Of a stretch of 64,000 nt of DNA, positions 45,059 through 55,849 are shown piece by piece. The number at the start of each line of letters is the position of its first letter. The stretch's first letter is position 1. The notes under the pieces are model-generated. The model searched no databases, was not told the DNA's origin, and saw only the letters and a program-made list of their open reading frames with translations. A program made the position numbers and the translations under genes. This stretch comes from Anthopleura xanthogrammica. Taxonomy: Eukaryota; Cnidaria; Anthozoa; Actiniaria; Actiniidae. The DNA is taken from positions 873,501-937,500 of the forward strand of contig OZ025224.1 of assembly GCA_964019055.1 (NCBI GenBank). Direction: 5' to 3'.

Positions 45059-46186
45059 ATGAAGACTAGGCGAAGATTCCTCATCTTGGGAACCATAGCC
45101 GCAATAGTGGTGCTATTGTGGAATAATGTCGTACTGGTGCACCACAAAACAAAATGCATTTCTTTGTCTTGTGAAGAACGCTTTAGCGAGAAAGAAGATC
45201 AAGAAACTAGGCATGTACGTACACAGAGGTCGAGGCTTGGAATGCAGCTTTTCAAGCCGACTGTATCCAAAAGATTCAAGGAGTTTGTCTATCTTATTCA
45301 AACTGAACAATGCCTTCCCGCAAAGCTTCTTAATAAGCAACACATAGGAGATGCCCAGCGTTGTAGATGTGATGTGATGGTGCTAAGCTTCAAGAAGCCG
45401 TGCGAAGATAAGAACAGAACTTTCTTTTCACACATTGAATATCACTCCCGTCCAGCCGATGTAGATAGAATTTCTTGGTCTGCAGGAAGAAATTTATTAT
45501 ATTCTACATCCAAAACAAGAAATTATGAATATCTTTATTTTATTTTCATGGATGATGATTTAGAATTGAGGTACAACGAAGCGCACACTTCGTCGTCGAT
45601 GCGATCAGTTTCCCCGATGCGTTCGTTCGAGAAGTTCCTGCTCGACTACAAACCAGCTATTGGTGTCCCAAACTACTTGATTCATCACAGCTCTGATATC
45701 ATGATTAAAAAGATTAAAACAATATGCAAGAGAGACTATTTTAATTCATCTTCTATTTTCGTCCCTATAATTCACTTTGATGCGAGTATGAACGCTATGC
45801 ACAAAGACGCTGTCGAACACATCCTTCCTTATCCTACAAAATACGACAAAACAAACTGGTGGCACAGCCAGAGATATGTTATTGCTGCCTCTGAACTAAA
45901 GTTTCGTGGACAAAGCCACCTGTTTATCCCTGTCAACAGTCTTAACACAAATCACGGAGATTACCCTCGAAACGATGAAAACGCCAATCGAGTTTGGTCC
46001 TCAATTGTTCAGAATTTGACATCAACTATTCCCCCACGATACAAACAGGAAAAATGGATAAAAGAGTTCATTGAAGATCCTGCAAGACACACAGAAAATT
46101 CACGAGCTATTTGCTGGAAATTTCCACTTGGCTATCCCATAAAACCTTATGCATATTTCAAATTGAATAACGAATCCAAAACCTAG
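45059..46186 (+). CDS. type II membrane glycosyltransferase-like protein (GT-A, DDD motif), single coding exon
   Basis: The 375-residue protein starts with a short basic cytosolic tail (MKTRRR) and one hydrophobic segment at residues 7-27. This is the usual Golgi type II signal anchor. A luminal domain follows. YLYFIFMDDDLEL (DDD at 165-167) is a DxD-type nucleotide-sugar and metal-binding motif at the end of a beta strand. Six or more Cys residues (33, 38, 85, 102, 104, 115) and several NxS/T sites fit a luminal enzyme. The later part has HFDASMNAMHKDAV and CWKFPLGYPI. I cannot assign a known GT family, donor or acceptor. The ATG is preceded by stops and a splice acceptor, so the start is well placed. 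A (TA)n tract follows the 3' end. Confidence 0.7.
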   Translation: MKTRRRFLILGTIAAIVVLLWNNVVLVHHKTKCISLSCEERFSEKEDQETRHVRTQRSRLGMQLFKPTVSKRFKEFVYLIQTEQCLPAKLLNKQHIGDAQRCRCDVMVLSFKKPCEDKNRTFFSHIEYHSRPADVDRISWSAGRNLLYSTSKTRNYEYLYFIFMDDDLELRYNEAHTSSSMRSVSPMRSFEKFLLDYKPAIGVPNYLIHHSSDIMIKKIKTICKRDYFNSSSIFVPIIHFDASMNAMHKDAVEHILPYPTKYDKTNWWHSQRYVIAASELKFRGQSHLFIPVNSLNTNHGDYPRNDENANRVWSSIVQNLTSTIPPRYKQEKWIKEFIEDPARHTENSRAICWKFPLGYPIKPYAYFKLNNESKT

Positions 46187-46224
46187 ATTTCTTGAATTTT
46201 GGGTTCTTTAATGTTTTAAAAATA

Positions 46225-46232
46225 TATATGGT

Positions 46233-46275
<43 letters not shown>
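46225..46275. repeat. (TA)n microsatellite
   Basis: About 25 TA dinucleotides with one or two breaks lie just after the stop codon of the glycosyltransferase-like gene. A small hairpin (catcagacaga...tctgtctgatg) follows at 46281-46309. Confidence 0.9.
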
Positions 46276-46309
46276 GATATCATCAGACAGATTAAAGTCT
46301 GTCTGATGA

Positions 46310-46896
46310 GTGCGCAAGCATGAAACTCGGAGTAACAGAGAACATGTCTCTTCTTTAATCTAGACTATACTATAAAAAAAAGATAAAATTTATATGGCGC
46401 TTTCTGCAAAATTGTTCAAACGCTCTTTAAAATAATTATATTTGAAATATTGTGTACAAAATATATAGTATTATAAGATAAACAGGTTGAAGGTAAATAT
46501 GCTCCTAATTGCAAGAACGTCATATGAAAAATATTTCAAAACATTATTAGGATTTAATAGGAATTAATTAGAAATATATTTTTTTCATTTTGTTTACAAA
46601 GTCCCCTAGATTGACGAGAATATAACTGTTTTAGTATATACCAACAAGATAATATCAAAAGTGTCAGTCTATGCCTTCAAAACAGTGAAATAATTACATC
46701 TGTTTTGCAAAAATAATGAATTCTTATTTGATATTTATTATTTTTATATGACAATGTTCTTGCAAGAAAATGTATTCCTGCAGCCGTAAAATACGCCTGG
46801 ACAACGCGAAAGTAAGCTTCATTCAAATTCGGTTGTAATATACGGTATAAAACGTTTTCTTAGTGGGGGGCTTTTTACAGACAATGGTTTCGATTT
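46310..46896. other. AT-rich spacer, nothing recognised
   Basis: No open frame with exon borders and no repeat family seen elsewhere in the window is visible. Confidence 0.4.
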
Positions 46897-47021
46897 CCCT
46901 GGTTTTCACTACGACGCAAGCACAAGCGCAGGGATGAAACAATTCAATTATCAAAGTTTGAAACTAGTGCTTGCGTTTGTGCTTGCACTTGTGATTGCGT
47001 CGCTAGTGAAAACTAGGCTTA
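46897..47021. mobile_element. foldback MITE
   Basis: The left end (cctggttttcactacgacgc, then aagcacaagcgca) is mirrored by the right end (tgcacttgtgattgcgtcgc, then tagtgaaaactaggc). Inside, gcttgcgtttgtgcttgc repeats the arm motif. Confidence 0.75.
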
Positions 47022-47977
47022 ACCGTTGCTATCTCCCAACAAGCTAAAAATAATTAGCAAGAATACCGTAAATTAGTAAAAACCCGCATGAAAGAACCAG
47101 TGGATTAAAAACCACCAGACTGCAATTTAGCCAATTAATCCGGCACCAATTAACCAAGAACCAGCTCAGACTGACAGATGAGACTGGTTCTTGATGTGAA
47201 GTATAAAGCCTTAACAAACATGTACAAAATACGTTCTAAGCTAGGATCATCAGGGAAATACAATGTCAGTTATTGCATACCTAACCAACGGTCTTCTGTT
47301 ATTCATCGGGTTGTATTGATCACGGATATAAACCAGATGAATACTTCATGAGGATCACATCTAGCCTCCTTCTCGGTATGTAACGCTCACGTTTTTATTA
47401 TGGAATTTGGATAGATATAAAAAATACGGTTGGAGTCAGTATTGATGTTTTTGTATTTAATGTTGTTGTATTGTTATTAGATTTAGTTATACAGGTCCCC
47501 ATTTAAACCAGCTATGCTGAATTGCGCAACCTGTTTAAATATTATTAAAAAAAAAAAAAAATCTGAATATAAGACCTTCACGTAAATAAGAGCCCGTTAA
47601 GAACTAGCTACTCAGCCTTAACCTGTCTCACTAGATACCAAATATATAAGAACCATTACAGCCTCACTTGGGAAAATAAATAAAATAAAATTGCCTTGTA
47701 GTACTCTTTAAAACAGATACTGCGTAGTTGTTAGTTGGACAAGATTTTAAATTCCACTGCGAAAACCGCTGCAACAGTGATTGGTTAATTCGATATTGTC
47801 TAAGTAGGAAACATAAGTATCAATTCTTACAACGACTTAGAGGTAGCTATAGCAACTGACAAAGTTTGCTAGCTTAGCACTATTTAAACACCAAGTTCTG
47901 TTGATTTTGACAAACATTGACAGCCTTGTGGCTTTAAATTGAATTCCGACTGCCTTCTTTTGTTTTAATAGTTTTAG
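47022..47977. other. spacer with a weak inverted repeat
   Basis: Ends aagaaccagtgg (about 47093) and gactggttcttg (about 47186) are inverse and bracket ~100 bp with further short palindromes. No gene is recognised up to the microsatellite at 47978. Confidence 0.35.
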
Positions 47978-48125
47978 GCGAAGAGAAGAGAAGAGAAAAG
48001 AAGAGAAGAGAAGAGAAGGGAAGAGAAGAGAAGAGAAGAGAAGAGAAGAGAAGAGAAGAGAAGAGAAGAGAAGAGAAGAGAAGAGAAGAGAAGAGAAGAG
48101 AAGAGAAGAGAAGAGAAGAGAAGAG
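47978..48125. repeat. (GAAGA)n pentanucleotide microsatellite
   Basis: About 28 copies run with two or three single-base breaks. It is the inverse of the array at 38044-38192. Confidence 0.95.
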
Positions 48126-48766
48126 ATTGTATAGTATTTTATCCAACACCATAGAAAATACAGCCATTCAGATAGCAGGAAAGCCATTGTATATTCGTCG
48201 GTATCTCACTCGTCCTTCCCATCATGCACTGTGCGTTGAATCTACGCATTTGTATTTTTTATGGTGTGGGATAAAATGGTTATACAATGGTTTCTCGTGG
48301 CATACCATGGATATCCCACTCGTCACTTGTATTTTCTCTCGCCTAAAGGCTCGTGTGTATACTAGAAACTACAAGTGACTCGTGGGATATTCTACGGTAT
48401 GCCACTTGAAACCATTGTATAACTAGTATGTTGCCCGTGCATGGGAGTATGCGCATGATATTTTTGTGATGTCATAGTAAAATAAGGCAAAGTCTGATCA
48501 GATATTTCCTGCTTCTGATGAAAATAGACCTCTTCACCTTGGGTGTAATGTTTTCCCATTGCAGATCACACCGTCATTCTCTTGAGAATAAGATTCTTTG
48601 TTTGAGTCGTATCCATATTATTGTCTTCTCTACGCAGCTACTATTAAGGTCATCTATTCGTTCTATTCCTAGCGATGGCCCTAACAGCGGCTAAGTAGTA
48701 GACTATAGCTCGTGCGCAACCGTTAAACAAAGAAATGATACTCTAGAGAATGACACGAGATCTTAA

Positions 48767-50741
48767 AGTGCCTATCAACTCTGACGGTTTAGTTTGAAAT
48801 TCACTTCTACATGTAGGGTATGATATACGATGGCACAGTTTTACCGCAGGATATGGACTTCTCATTTCAGAGATATAAAGGTTTAAAGTTTGACTGTTTA
48901 ATACACGAGATGTTGCTAATCAGGGAATTGAAACCAACCCTAAACGTCCAATCAGACTCTGTCAAAGCCAAACTATTTGTTTGATTATGCAAATATATTA
49001 CTTTTGTTAACATAAATTCGCGCTATTATAATAAAATGTTGTTGAAAATGATGACAGGATGTCATGGAAACGTCCAAAACTTTTCGCGCATATTACTGGG
49101 TTGCTATGGTAGCAAACCAGTCTTAAAATGAGATCCGTTTTTCGGGCGTCAGGTAGACCATAATTTCACACGTCATGATTGGTCGAGAACTTGTAAACAA
49201 TATCCAATGTCCAATGAAGTTGCCACACGACATCGAGGACGATGTATTTATAGTTTTTAGTGTTGAGTCATTCGTTCAGGGTTCGTGAAGTACTAGTTTG
49301 TCTGTAGGCATGCTGCGTACTATTGTCTTTAGGTTTTTTAACGCTACGCTTAAACTACTTACAAACACACACGCCGTACGTGGTAGACACACACTAAAAG
49401 ATGTTATTGAGCGATTTTGGAACGGGTTGGTCCACATACTCAAAGAGAGAAGTCTGAGAATCTATGAGCTATCTTTGAGAATCTATGAGCAAACTACGGT
49501 ATGAGAATCGTAGAACTAGACAAACTTGTCAAAATAGACTAAGAGAATCTATAAACTACCTAGCTATGATCAAACTAGATCTTACCAGATCTCAGATACA
49601 AAAAAATATACTGAGACAAACTACAGAACGAGAGACAAACTACAAAACGAGTGACAAACAAAGCTTTGATGAAAGCTGACTCCAAGAACTTGTAGAAGTC
49701 AGACGAGCTGATAGTGATCTACAAGAAAGCGAACTGCCAAGACTCCTTGTTGAATATTTCCATTTATGAAGATACAGAAAACAAAAACTGAGGGAAAAAC
49801 AAATTACCAGTTAAACACATTTTGGCTAAGAGTATTTACATTGATAAAAAGTTTGTTTTGCAGCGAACAGTTTCGATACTGAAATAGATATGTTTATTTC
49901 ATCAGCTAGTCTTGAAAGGTACTCTAGTAGGTCAAGTAGAAATATAATATGCGTTGACAAGTCAGTAACGCAACACTAATGTCTTACTAGAATTTAAAAT
50001 GTTTTTAATAAAGGGGGACTTTGAACCCAAAAGGAACACTTTGGTAAGAAATAATAGAGTATATAGGATTGGTGAGTGGGCGAGCTCTCGCACAGGCAAC
50101 CCAGTGAACGCTCCAAGAGCGTCTAGTCTTTCTTATAAAATGCTTATCCAAATCTTTATTGATAAAGGTTTAAAATTTAAAAATGCAAATGACATAGTGT
50201 CAACCAAGGTATTTGCCCTCTTTTCTTGTGTGTTTTACTACCAGTGACTCTCAAGTAAACTCACCAAAACTCTACTACAATATATATTTTGGTAATAAAA
50301 ATCATTTAAGGCGATGTTACACGAGACGATTTGCAACGACGATTTTTCGCGTAACGCTGCGAAAAATTCGGCATTTTGAGTTGCGAGGTTTTGACTTCAG
50401 ATCACCATCTCGCAACGTGTTGCCTGAAGTCGAATTACGCAAAAAAAAAAAATGGTTCCGTTACATGGTATAAACCTTTCGCGCAACGACGTATCGCGAA
50501 AAATTGTCGTTGCGAATCGTCTCGTGTAACATCGCCTTATTAATTGAAAGCTGCATTACCTTCCTTGACAGTAATTTCGTATTTTAAACGAATCCTGGGT
50601 CGATGTCATCTGATTTGCAATTTTTAAATTTTAAATTTTAAATTTTAAATTTTGATGAGAAATTCATATCCTGTAAAACTGTGCCATCGTATCACATGTA
50701 GAAGTGATTTTCAAACTAAGCCGTCAGAGGTGATAGGCACT
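48767..50741. mobile_element. ~2 kb TTAA-target DNA transposon, non-autonomous
   Basis: TTAA flanks both sides (48763-48766 and 50742-50745). Terminal inverted repeats of about 95 bp begin AGTGCCTATCA and share ctctgacgg, tagtttgaaa, cacttctacatgt and cgatggcacagttttac. The interior has only short frames with no recognisable transposase, so it is a deletion derivative or decayed. TTAA target choice is typical of piggyBac elements; the class call rests on that alone. Confidence 0.75.
50310..50536. mobile_element. MITE nested in the 2 kb element
   Basis: Inverse ends GGCGATGTTACACGAGACGA and TCGTCTCGTGTAACATCGCC continue inward with ttgcaacgacgatttttcgcg and its inverse. It is flanked by TTAA at the left and TTAT at the right, so it too probably used a TTAA target. 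Seven CG-rich gcgcaacg-type words lie inside. Confidence 0.8.
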
Positions 50742-51098
50742 TTAAATGGAAAACATCACGCGCATGCCAAAAGGGGATATTAGGTGTAAACTCTCGGTTC
50801 TTGTCACAATTTTCACCGATTCAACTACGACTTTCCTTTTCAATATTCATCTTTATCAATTTGAAGGTCAAATGTTTCCGTCTGTCAAAATTATAAGTCT
50901 TTGACGTGGTTAAATATAAATACATGCTTTCGGCAAGACATTACTAATATCGCTAAACGTCTGCTGTGTTCAACATCGGTAAACGGCGAAGTTAGATGTA
51001 AGACTTTCCGTTATAAGAAAGAGAGGAAAAAACCAGCTGGCCAAGAACTGAACTGGAAAAAAGAAGGATCATTCGTCTTATAGAGGATCAAAACTACT

Positions 51099-51365
51099 TT
51101 CAATTTTCACCAACTTGGAATCTGACTGGAGTTTTAAGGCCTTTTTGAGTGATAATTCTTCTGTGATAATCCTCCTCTGTATATTCCTTGGTCTTAAAAG
51201 AATAATTTTGAGTTTTCACCAACTTGGAATCTCACTGGATTTTTAGCGCCTTTTTTTTTATAATTCATCTGTGGGAAATTCTAGTGTCCGAGTCGGTATT
51301 CATTGGTCTTAAAGGTTGAAAAACAATTTCCAATCAGTTTCAACAACTTGGAATCACATATTTCT
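51099..51365 (+). repeat. ~125 bp tandem repeat upstream of the GPCR
   Basis: The phrase caccaacttggaatct.actg recurs near 51109, 51227 and, diverged, 51340. The intervening parts also match (attcttctgtg / attcatctgtg; attccttggtcttaaa / attcattggtcttaaa). It ends 56 bp before the ATG, so it forms the leader or core promoter of the gene. Confidence 0.7.
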
Positions 51366-51420
51366 GAATTGTTAGTTTCCTAGTGATAATTTTATCGGCC
51401 GTCTTGGTTTATGAGTTAAC

Positions 51421-52485
51421 ATGACAAACTCAACGGGAATGCTCAACTATACAGTATCAAGAAGCAATGCAGACTGTTCCGCGGTTGACTCGCAGGCCCT
51501 TGCAATCTTCAAAGCCTTAGTTTATAGTTTCATCATCATAGTGTCGTTGATTGGGAACATCGCCGTAATCATAGCTGTTTACAAAGACGCCACCCAAACA
51601 ATCACATTATATATCACTAATATCTGTGCTGCTGATCTTATTATAACTTTAATATACCTCCCAAGGATGGTTGTGAGATATGCTTTAAGATCCACGCGAT
51701 GGGTTGTTGGAGGAACTTTAGGATCAATCCTTTGCAAGATGGTACCATATATCTATCATGTATCAGTTACTGCATCGATATTAACACTCTTAGCTCTCGC
51801 AATTGATCGATTTTTAGCGGTTTTATATCCGTTGAAGAGGCGATCTACTACAACCAAAACACGCCATGGAAAAATAGCAGTTGTTACGATCTGGGTTACA
51901 GCATTCCTAGCCCGTTCACCGTACTTCTCCGTGCTAACCCTCAAGTTAAAGTCGAACAACGATTATACTTGTAGCGCAAGTTTTGCGAATCAGTTTTCCA
52001 ACTATATTTTAATCCGTAATATCTACTATACTGTCTTACTGGTGGTGTTCTATCTTATTCCTTTAGTTCTAACTTGTTTCCTTTACCTTGCGATCATTAT
52101 TAATCTCAGAAAGAGACAAAAACCCGCGACCCGCGAAGAAATCTTCACATCTCAATCAGGACTAACTTTTAAGACTAGCTTCAGAAAGGCAAGCAAGAAA
52201 ACTGTTTATACCCTTGTCGCTATTTCTATCGCTTTTTCTCTTTGTTGGGGTATGTATTTTTTTGCTCATGTCATTTTTCGCTCAGTTCCCTGCAACCTCC
52301 GATTTTGGAGAATATTTTTAGCGAATATCAACAGCGCGATCAGCCCATGTGTGTTTTTAGCGCTCAACCCACATCATCGGAGGCTACTGCAGCGTTCGAA
52401 AGTTCTATCAAAGGTGTATTCTTCAAGAAGCCGTGTTGTTCCTGAACGTCCCTTACAGCCGCGAGCCGCCACGATAGAATTATAA
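51421..52485 (+). CDS. orphan class A (rhodopsin-like) GPCR, intronless
   Basis: The 354-residue protein has seven hydrophobic segments. N-glycosylation sites NST and NYT lie in the N-terminus. TM1 has GN (N46), TM2 has AD (D72) and TM3 begins after Cys105, whose partner is in NDYTC of loop 2. The TM3 end is DRF at 129-131 instead of DRY, followed by LAVLYPLKRR in loop 2. TM6 has LCWGMYF, lacking the usual CWxP proline. TM7 has NSAISPCVF in place of NPxxY. The C-terminal tail is Ser/Arg-rich. This looks like the neuropeptide or amine-like receptor group that is expanded and often intronless in cnidarians. The ligand cannot be told from sequence. The ATG is the first in frame after stops. Confidence 0.85.
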   Translation: MTNSTGMLNYTVSRSNADCSAVDSQALAIFKALVYSFIIIVSLIGNIAVIIAVYKDATQTITLYITNICAADLIITLIYLPRMVVRYALRSTRWVVGGTLGSILCKMVPYIYHVSVTASILTLLALAIDRFLAVLYPLKRRSTTTKTRHGKIAVVTIWVTAFLARSPYFSVLTLKLKSNNDYTCSASFANQFSNYILIRNIYYTVLLVVFYLIPLVLTCFLYLAIIINLRKRQKPATREEIFTSQSGLTFKTSFRKASKKTVYTLVAISIAFSLCWGMYFFAHVIFRSVPCNLRFWRIFLANINSAISPCVFLALNPHHRRLLQRSKVLSKVYSSRSRVVPERPLQPRAATIEL

Positions 52486-54036
52486 TATCCCAAAAAAACC
52501 CGAAATGAAATACAAAACTCTTCCGTCCAGGAAGTAATAAAGAAATATAAACATATAGATTCATGCGCAATTATGGAATAGGAAATCCTACGAGCTCTAG
52601 TCGCAGATTATATATATTCAGCTGCTCGATGTGTTTGGGCTATCATCAGAAGATGCGTAAATTTCCAAGATTAAAGTATAAATACAAAACTAATAACAAA
52701 ATATATAATAATATCTCATAGAATGGCAGAAGATTGTTTGAATTAAAGGTGAACGAGTCATAAAAAACGAAACTATCGACGCGCAATTTTACATACCAAG
52801 AAGGAAACTTATCAGACAGCTCTAGCCGTAAGCAAACTGCGCATTTATTAACTATATACCCTTGTTGGAAAATTAAGATTTAGAAAAAGAACTATAGATG
52901 AAAACGTATGAATTCATAAATTTGGCGTATTTTTCTCATAGTCGCGTTCGCTTTTTTTTAATTCTGGCTCGGTCAAACCATAATTAATGGAGTGGAATGG
53001 ATTCCACTCCATTAACTCAGTGTGGTCAAACCACCTGCAAACATTTTGAGAACAACCTACATTGAACATGAATTAGATATGTAGCAAAGTTTTTATCATT
53101 TCAGGCTAAAATTGTAGATGAATATTATTCCTTTCTTTATTGATAAAGTTTGAGAAGGGAGAAAAACTTCGAACTAAGAATTTTTTTCTAGAAATTTGGA
53201 AGGGGAAGTCAAGACTTTGAACTAATAGTGAACTGATATAGTAGATGCTAGTTCATTGCTAATTCATAGCGAAATTTAGCGGCACAATAAAACAGGAAGT
53301 ATTTGATCTGAGAAGCACTTGTCGACAGTGTTCGCTTTAATGCTTTAAATCTATCTATATTTTACATATCCAAGCTTATAAGGAGCATTTCACTTTGTGT
53401 GAAATATCTCTGGATTCGTTAGTGACAATGTTTTGGGAAAAAAGTTGGAGCTAATTCAATAAGATTTCCGCTCAATTGTTCAAGATTTCTTATCCCATAT
53501 TACTCTTAAACGTTTTTTTATCAAGGAGAGGAAATAATACCTATATGGTCAAAGTGCGATTTAAGTTCTAATTTAACAATCCTTTCAGGTGACAGAAGGG
53601 AACGTCAGGATCACTAGCCAATGCCAGACATCCAGACATAACATTGACATTCATACAGTTTTTGGTTATCTTCAAATAAGTGAATAAAATTCTCGTCTTG
53701 ATGAAAAATTAAAACTCTTGCAGTCTCAAGCGACAGGTTAGCAAAAAAGATATTTGACATTTTCAGTAATATATGTTAGATTTAGTATCTTGTTTAGTTT
53801 GCGGCCAACAAGCACAGAACTGATTCTTCAGAATTAGCAAAAAAGAATCTAAAAATCTTCAAATTGCAGATAAATGAAAGGATATTTGTCTTTGATGAGA
53901 ATGTTTTCAAAAGGTAAAGTGAGATGCAGGGAAACGAAAATGTATTCATGTCTGTCATTTGCGGGAAGAAAAAACTTGATGCTTAATCTCAGACAGTGTC
54001 TGCTCCTGGAACGGAAACATGAGTGCATAAAAGCTT
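52486..54036. other. intergenic, one perfect hairpin
   Basis: No gene is recognised. A perfect inverted repeat (TTAATGGAGTGGAAT, loop GG, ATTCCACTCCATTAA) lies at 52984-53015, flanked by ggtcaaacca on both sides (52972 and 53026), so it may be the core of a small foldback element. Confidence 0.5.
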
Positions 54037-54045
54037 GAATTTAAC

Positions 54046-54593
54046 GGGTCGCGGTAAAACGCGGAAACTGAAACGGTAGAAAGCGGAAACTGAAACGGCG
54101 GAAAGCGGAAAGCGGAAAGCGGAAATTCGATACATTTCATTATACTTCAATTTCGTACAAGAATCAACATGAATTGAAATTCAATAAATTTTATAATACT
54201 CAAATTTTCGTATGAGAATCAACATGGATTTTTGAAACTTCAGAAATACTCATGTTTTACGATAAAGAATCGAAAACATATCTATGAAATTAAACCGGAC
54301 ACTTTAAACATTTCTAGGGATTTTAAGATTATTAAATGATAGGCGCTGTACGCGGGTTTATTCTATATGCCGGCACTGACTGATGATCTGACTGTTTTCG
54401 ATTCTTTATCGTAAAACACGAGTATTTCTGAAGTTTCAAAAATCCATTTTGATTCTCTTACGAAAATTTGAGTATTATAAAATGTATTGAATTTCAATTC
54501 ATGTTGATTCTTGTACGAAATTGAAATATAAAAAAAGAAATTTATCGAATTTCCGCTTTCCGCCGTTTCAGTTTCCGCGTTTTACCGCGACCC
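54046..54593. mobile_element. 548 bp foldback element with perfect 9 bp target duplication
   Basis: GAATTTAAC flanks it at 54037-54045 and 54594-54602. Inverse ends GGGTCGCGGTAAAACGCGGA and TCCGCGTTTTACCGCGACCC start arms of over 200 bp that match through cgatt.tttatcgtaaaac. The left arm has an iterated gcggaaa word, partly lost at the right. A 9 bp duplication with long inverted repeats is the mark of Mutator-type elements. No transposase frame is present. Confidence 0.85.
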
Positions 54594-54691
54594 GAATTTA
54601 ACTGAGGAAATGGAAAAAAAGAGTTTCATAAATATGATGCTTGACTTTGTTTTTAAACATTTTGATAACCTTATTTCTTTTCCTTTTGTGA

Positions 54692-54848
54692 TGCCATTCC
54701 AATGTTACGGCATGTCGTACCGTGTACGTGCTGTAAGTCAGTACCTTATGTTTAATTTCTCTCTCATACGATGACCATTCTTATGGGAAGCCATTTCTAT
54801 GTTACAGCATGCCGTACCGTGTAAGTACTGTAAGTCAGTACCGTACGT
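54692..54848. repeat. ~99 bp direct duplication
   Basis: The phrase gccatt...atgttac.gcatg.cgtaccgtgta, then tgtaagtcagtacc, occurs at about 54692 and again at about 54790. Confidence 0.7.
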
Positions 54849-55100
54849 TTTCTCACTCAGTAACCGCTCTATCATCTTGAAATAAAGCGTTGAGTCATTG
54901 TTTTTACTACTACAGGTTTTTCTGCGCCAGTTCACTACCATATTGCCTGACATCTGCGATATCCTGCTGGGGTTCCTCACGACTAATCGTCTCGATCAAC
55001 TGACAATACAGCTTGTTTGTCTTCTCTATCTCACACACACTCTCCAGGAAGATGTATAAATGTTATATTTTAAGAATTGCAGATTTCATACTTCTCTATA

Positions 55101-55274
55101 CCTTGGGCATAATGTTTTCCAATTTCAGACCACGTGTCATTCCCTAGAATATCATTTCTTTGTTTAACGGTCGCGCATGAGAAGACACACGCACATGGAT
55201 ACAACTCAAACAAAGAATCATATTCTCAAGAGAATGACACGTGGTCTGAAATGGGAAAACATTGACGCCCAAGG
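55101..55274. mobile_element. foldback MITE, family B, most complete copy
   Basis: The left arm (ccttgggcataatgttttcc, then atttcagaccacgtgtcatt) is mirrored by the right arm (aatgacacgtggtctgaaat, then gggaaaacattgacgcccaa). The centre carries tttgtttaacggtcgcgcatg. Confidence 0.8.
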
Positions 55275-55849
55275 TAAAGAATTCTATATTCCTCGCTTCT
55301 CATGATCATATCCCTCAAACACTATTCCAGGGTTTTTAAGTAGAATGTAAGTTGTATAATTCTGAGCCTACTCTAAACAGGTGTTAACCGTATCAGTTTA
55401 TTGAAAACCGACGCTTGGATCGAGACAATTTACCAAGGAAGTTGTAAGCAAATATTCTCCGCAAACTTCTCCTAACGTCATGTTAAACCCTTTTGGTATA
55501 ATTATATCAACATAGAATTTGGGTTTTACGTCCTATCAAAAGCTGTTCTTAAGAAGTTGTATTGACTTTTCTGTTATACGTCTGACAGTTTAGTCTGAAG
55601 ATGATCTGCCCGTGGGGCATTTACAAGCCCTAAAATAGATGATGACGTAAGATGGAAATACGGAAAATGATCTTTAAAAAAACCCAAACAAAACTGTACT
55701 TTTACAAAGAAAAGCTTCTAATTTTATTATAACATGAACCCGTTGCCTAAGTCTTACTCTTTTCTTAGCACATTTCCAAAGCAGAAGCTCAATTAAGCGG
55801 CCAATCCCGGGGAATTTTCAATTGGTCGCATAATAATCGCTTAAGTAAG

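Larger units (their letters stand above)
48526..50775. mobile_element. foldback MITE, family B, split by a TTAA element
   Basis: The left part (cctcttcaccttgggtgtaa, tgttttcccattgcagatca, ... aaagaaatgatactctagag, aatgacacgagatc) stops at 48762. It resumes at 50746 with atggaaaacatcacgc, which is the right end of the family. Between them lies an element flanked by TTAA. Confidence 0.7.

Noticed and set aside
49298..50473. Several 60-90 codon frames
   Set aside because: They lie inside the 2 kb TTAA element and its nested MITE and show no transposase or other domain.
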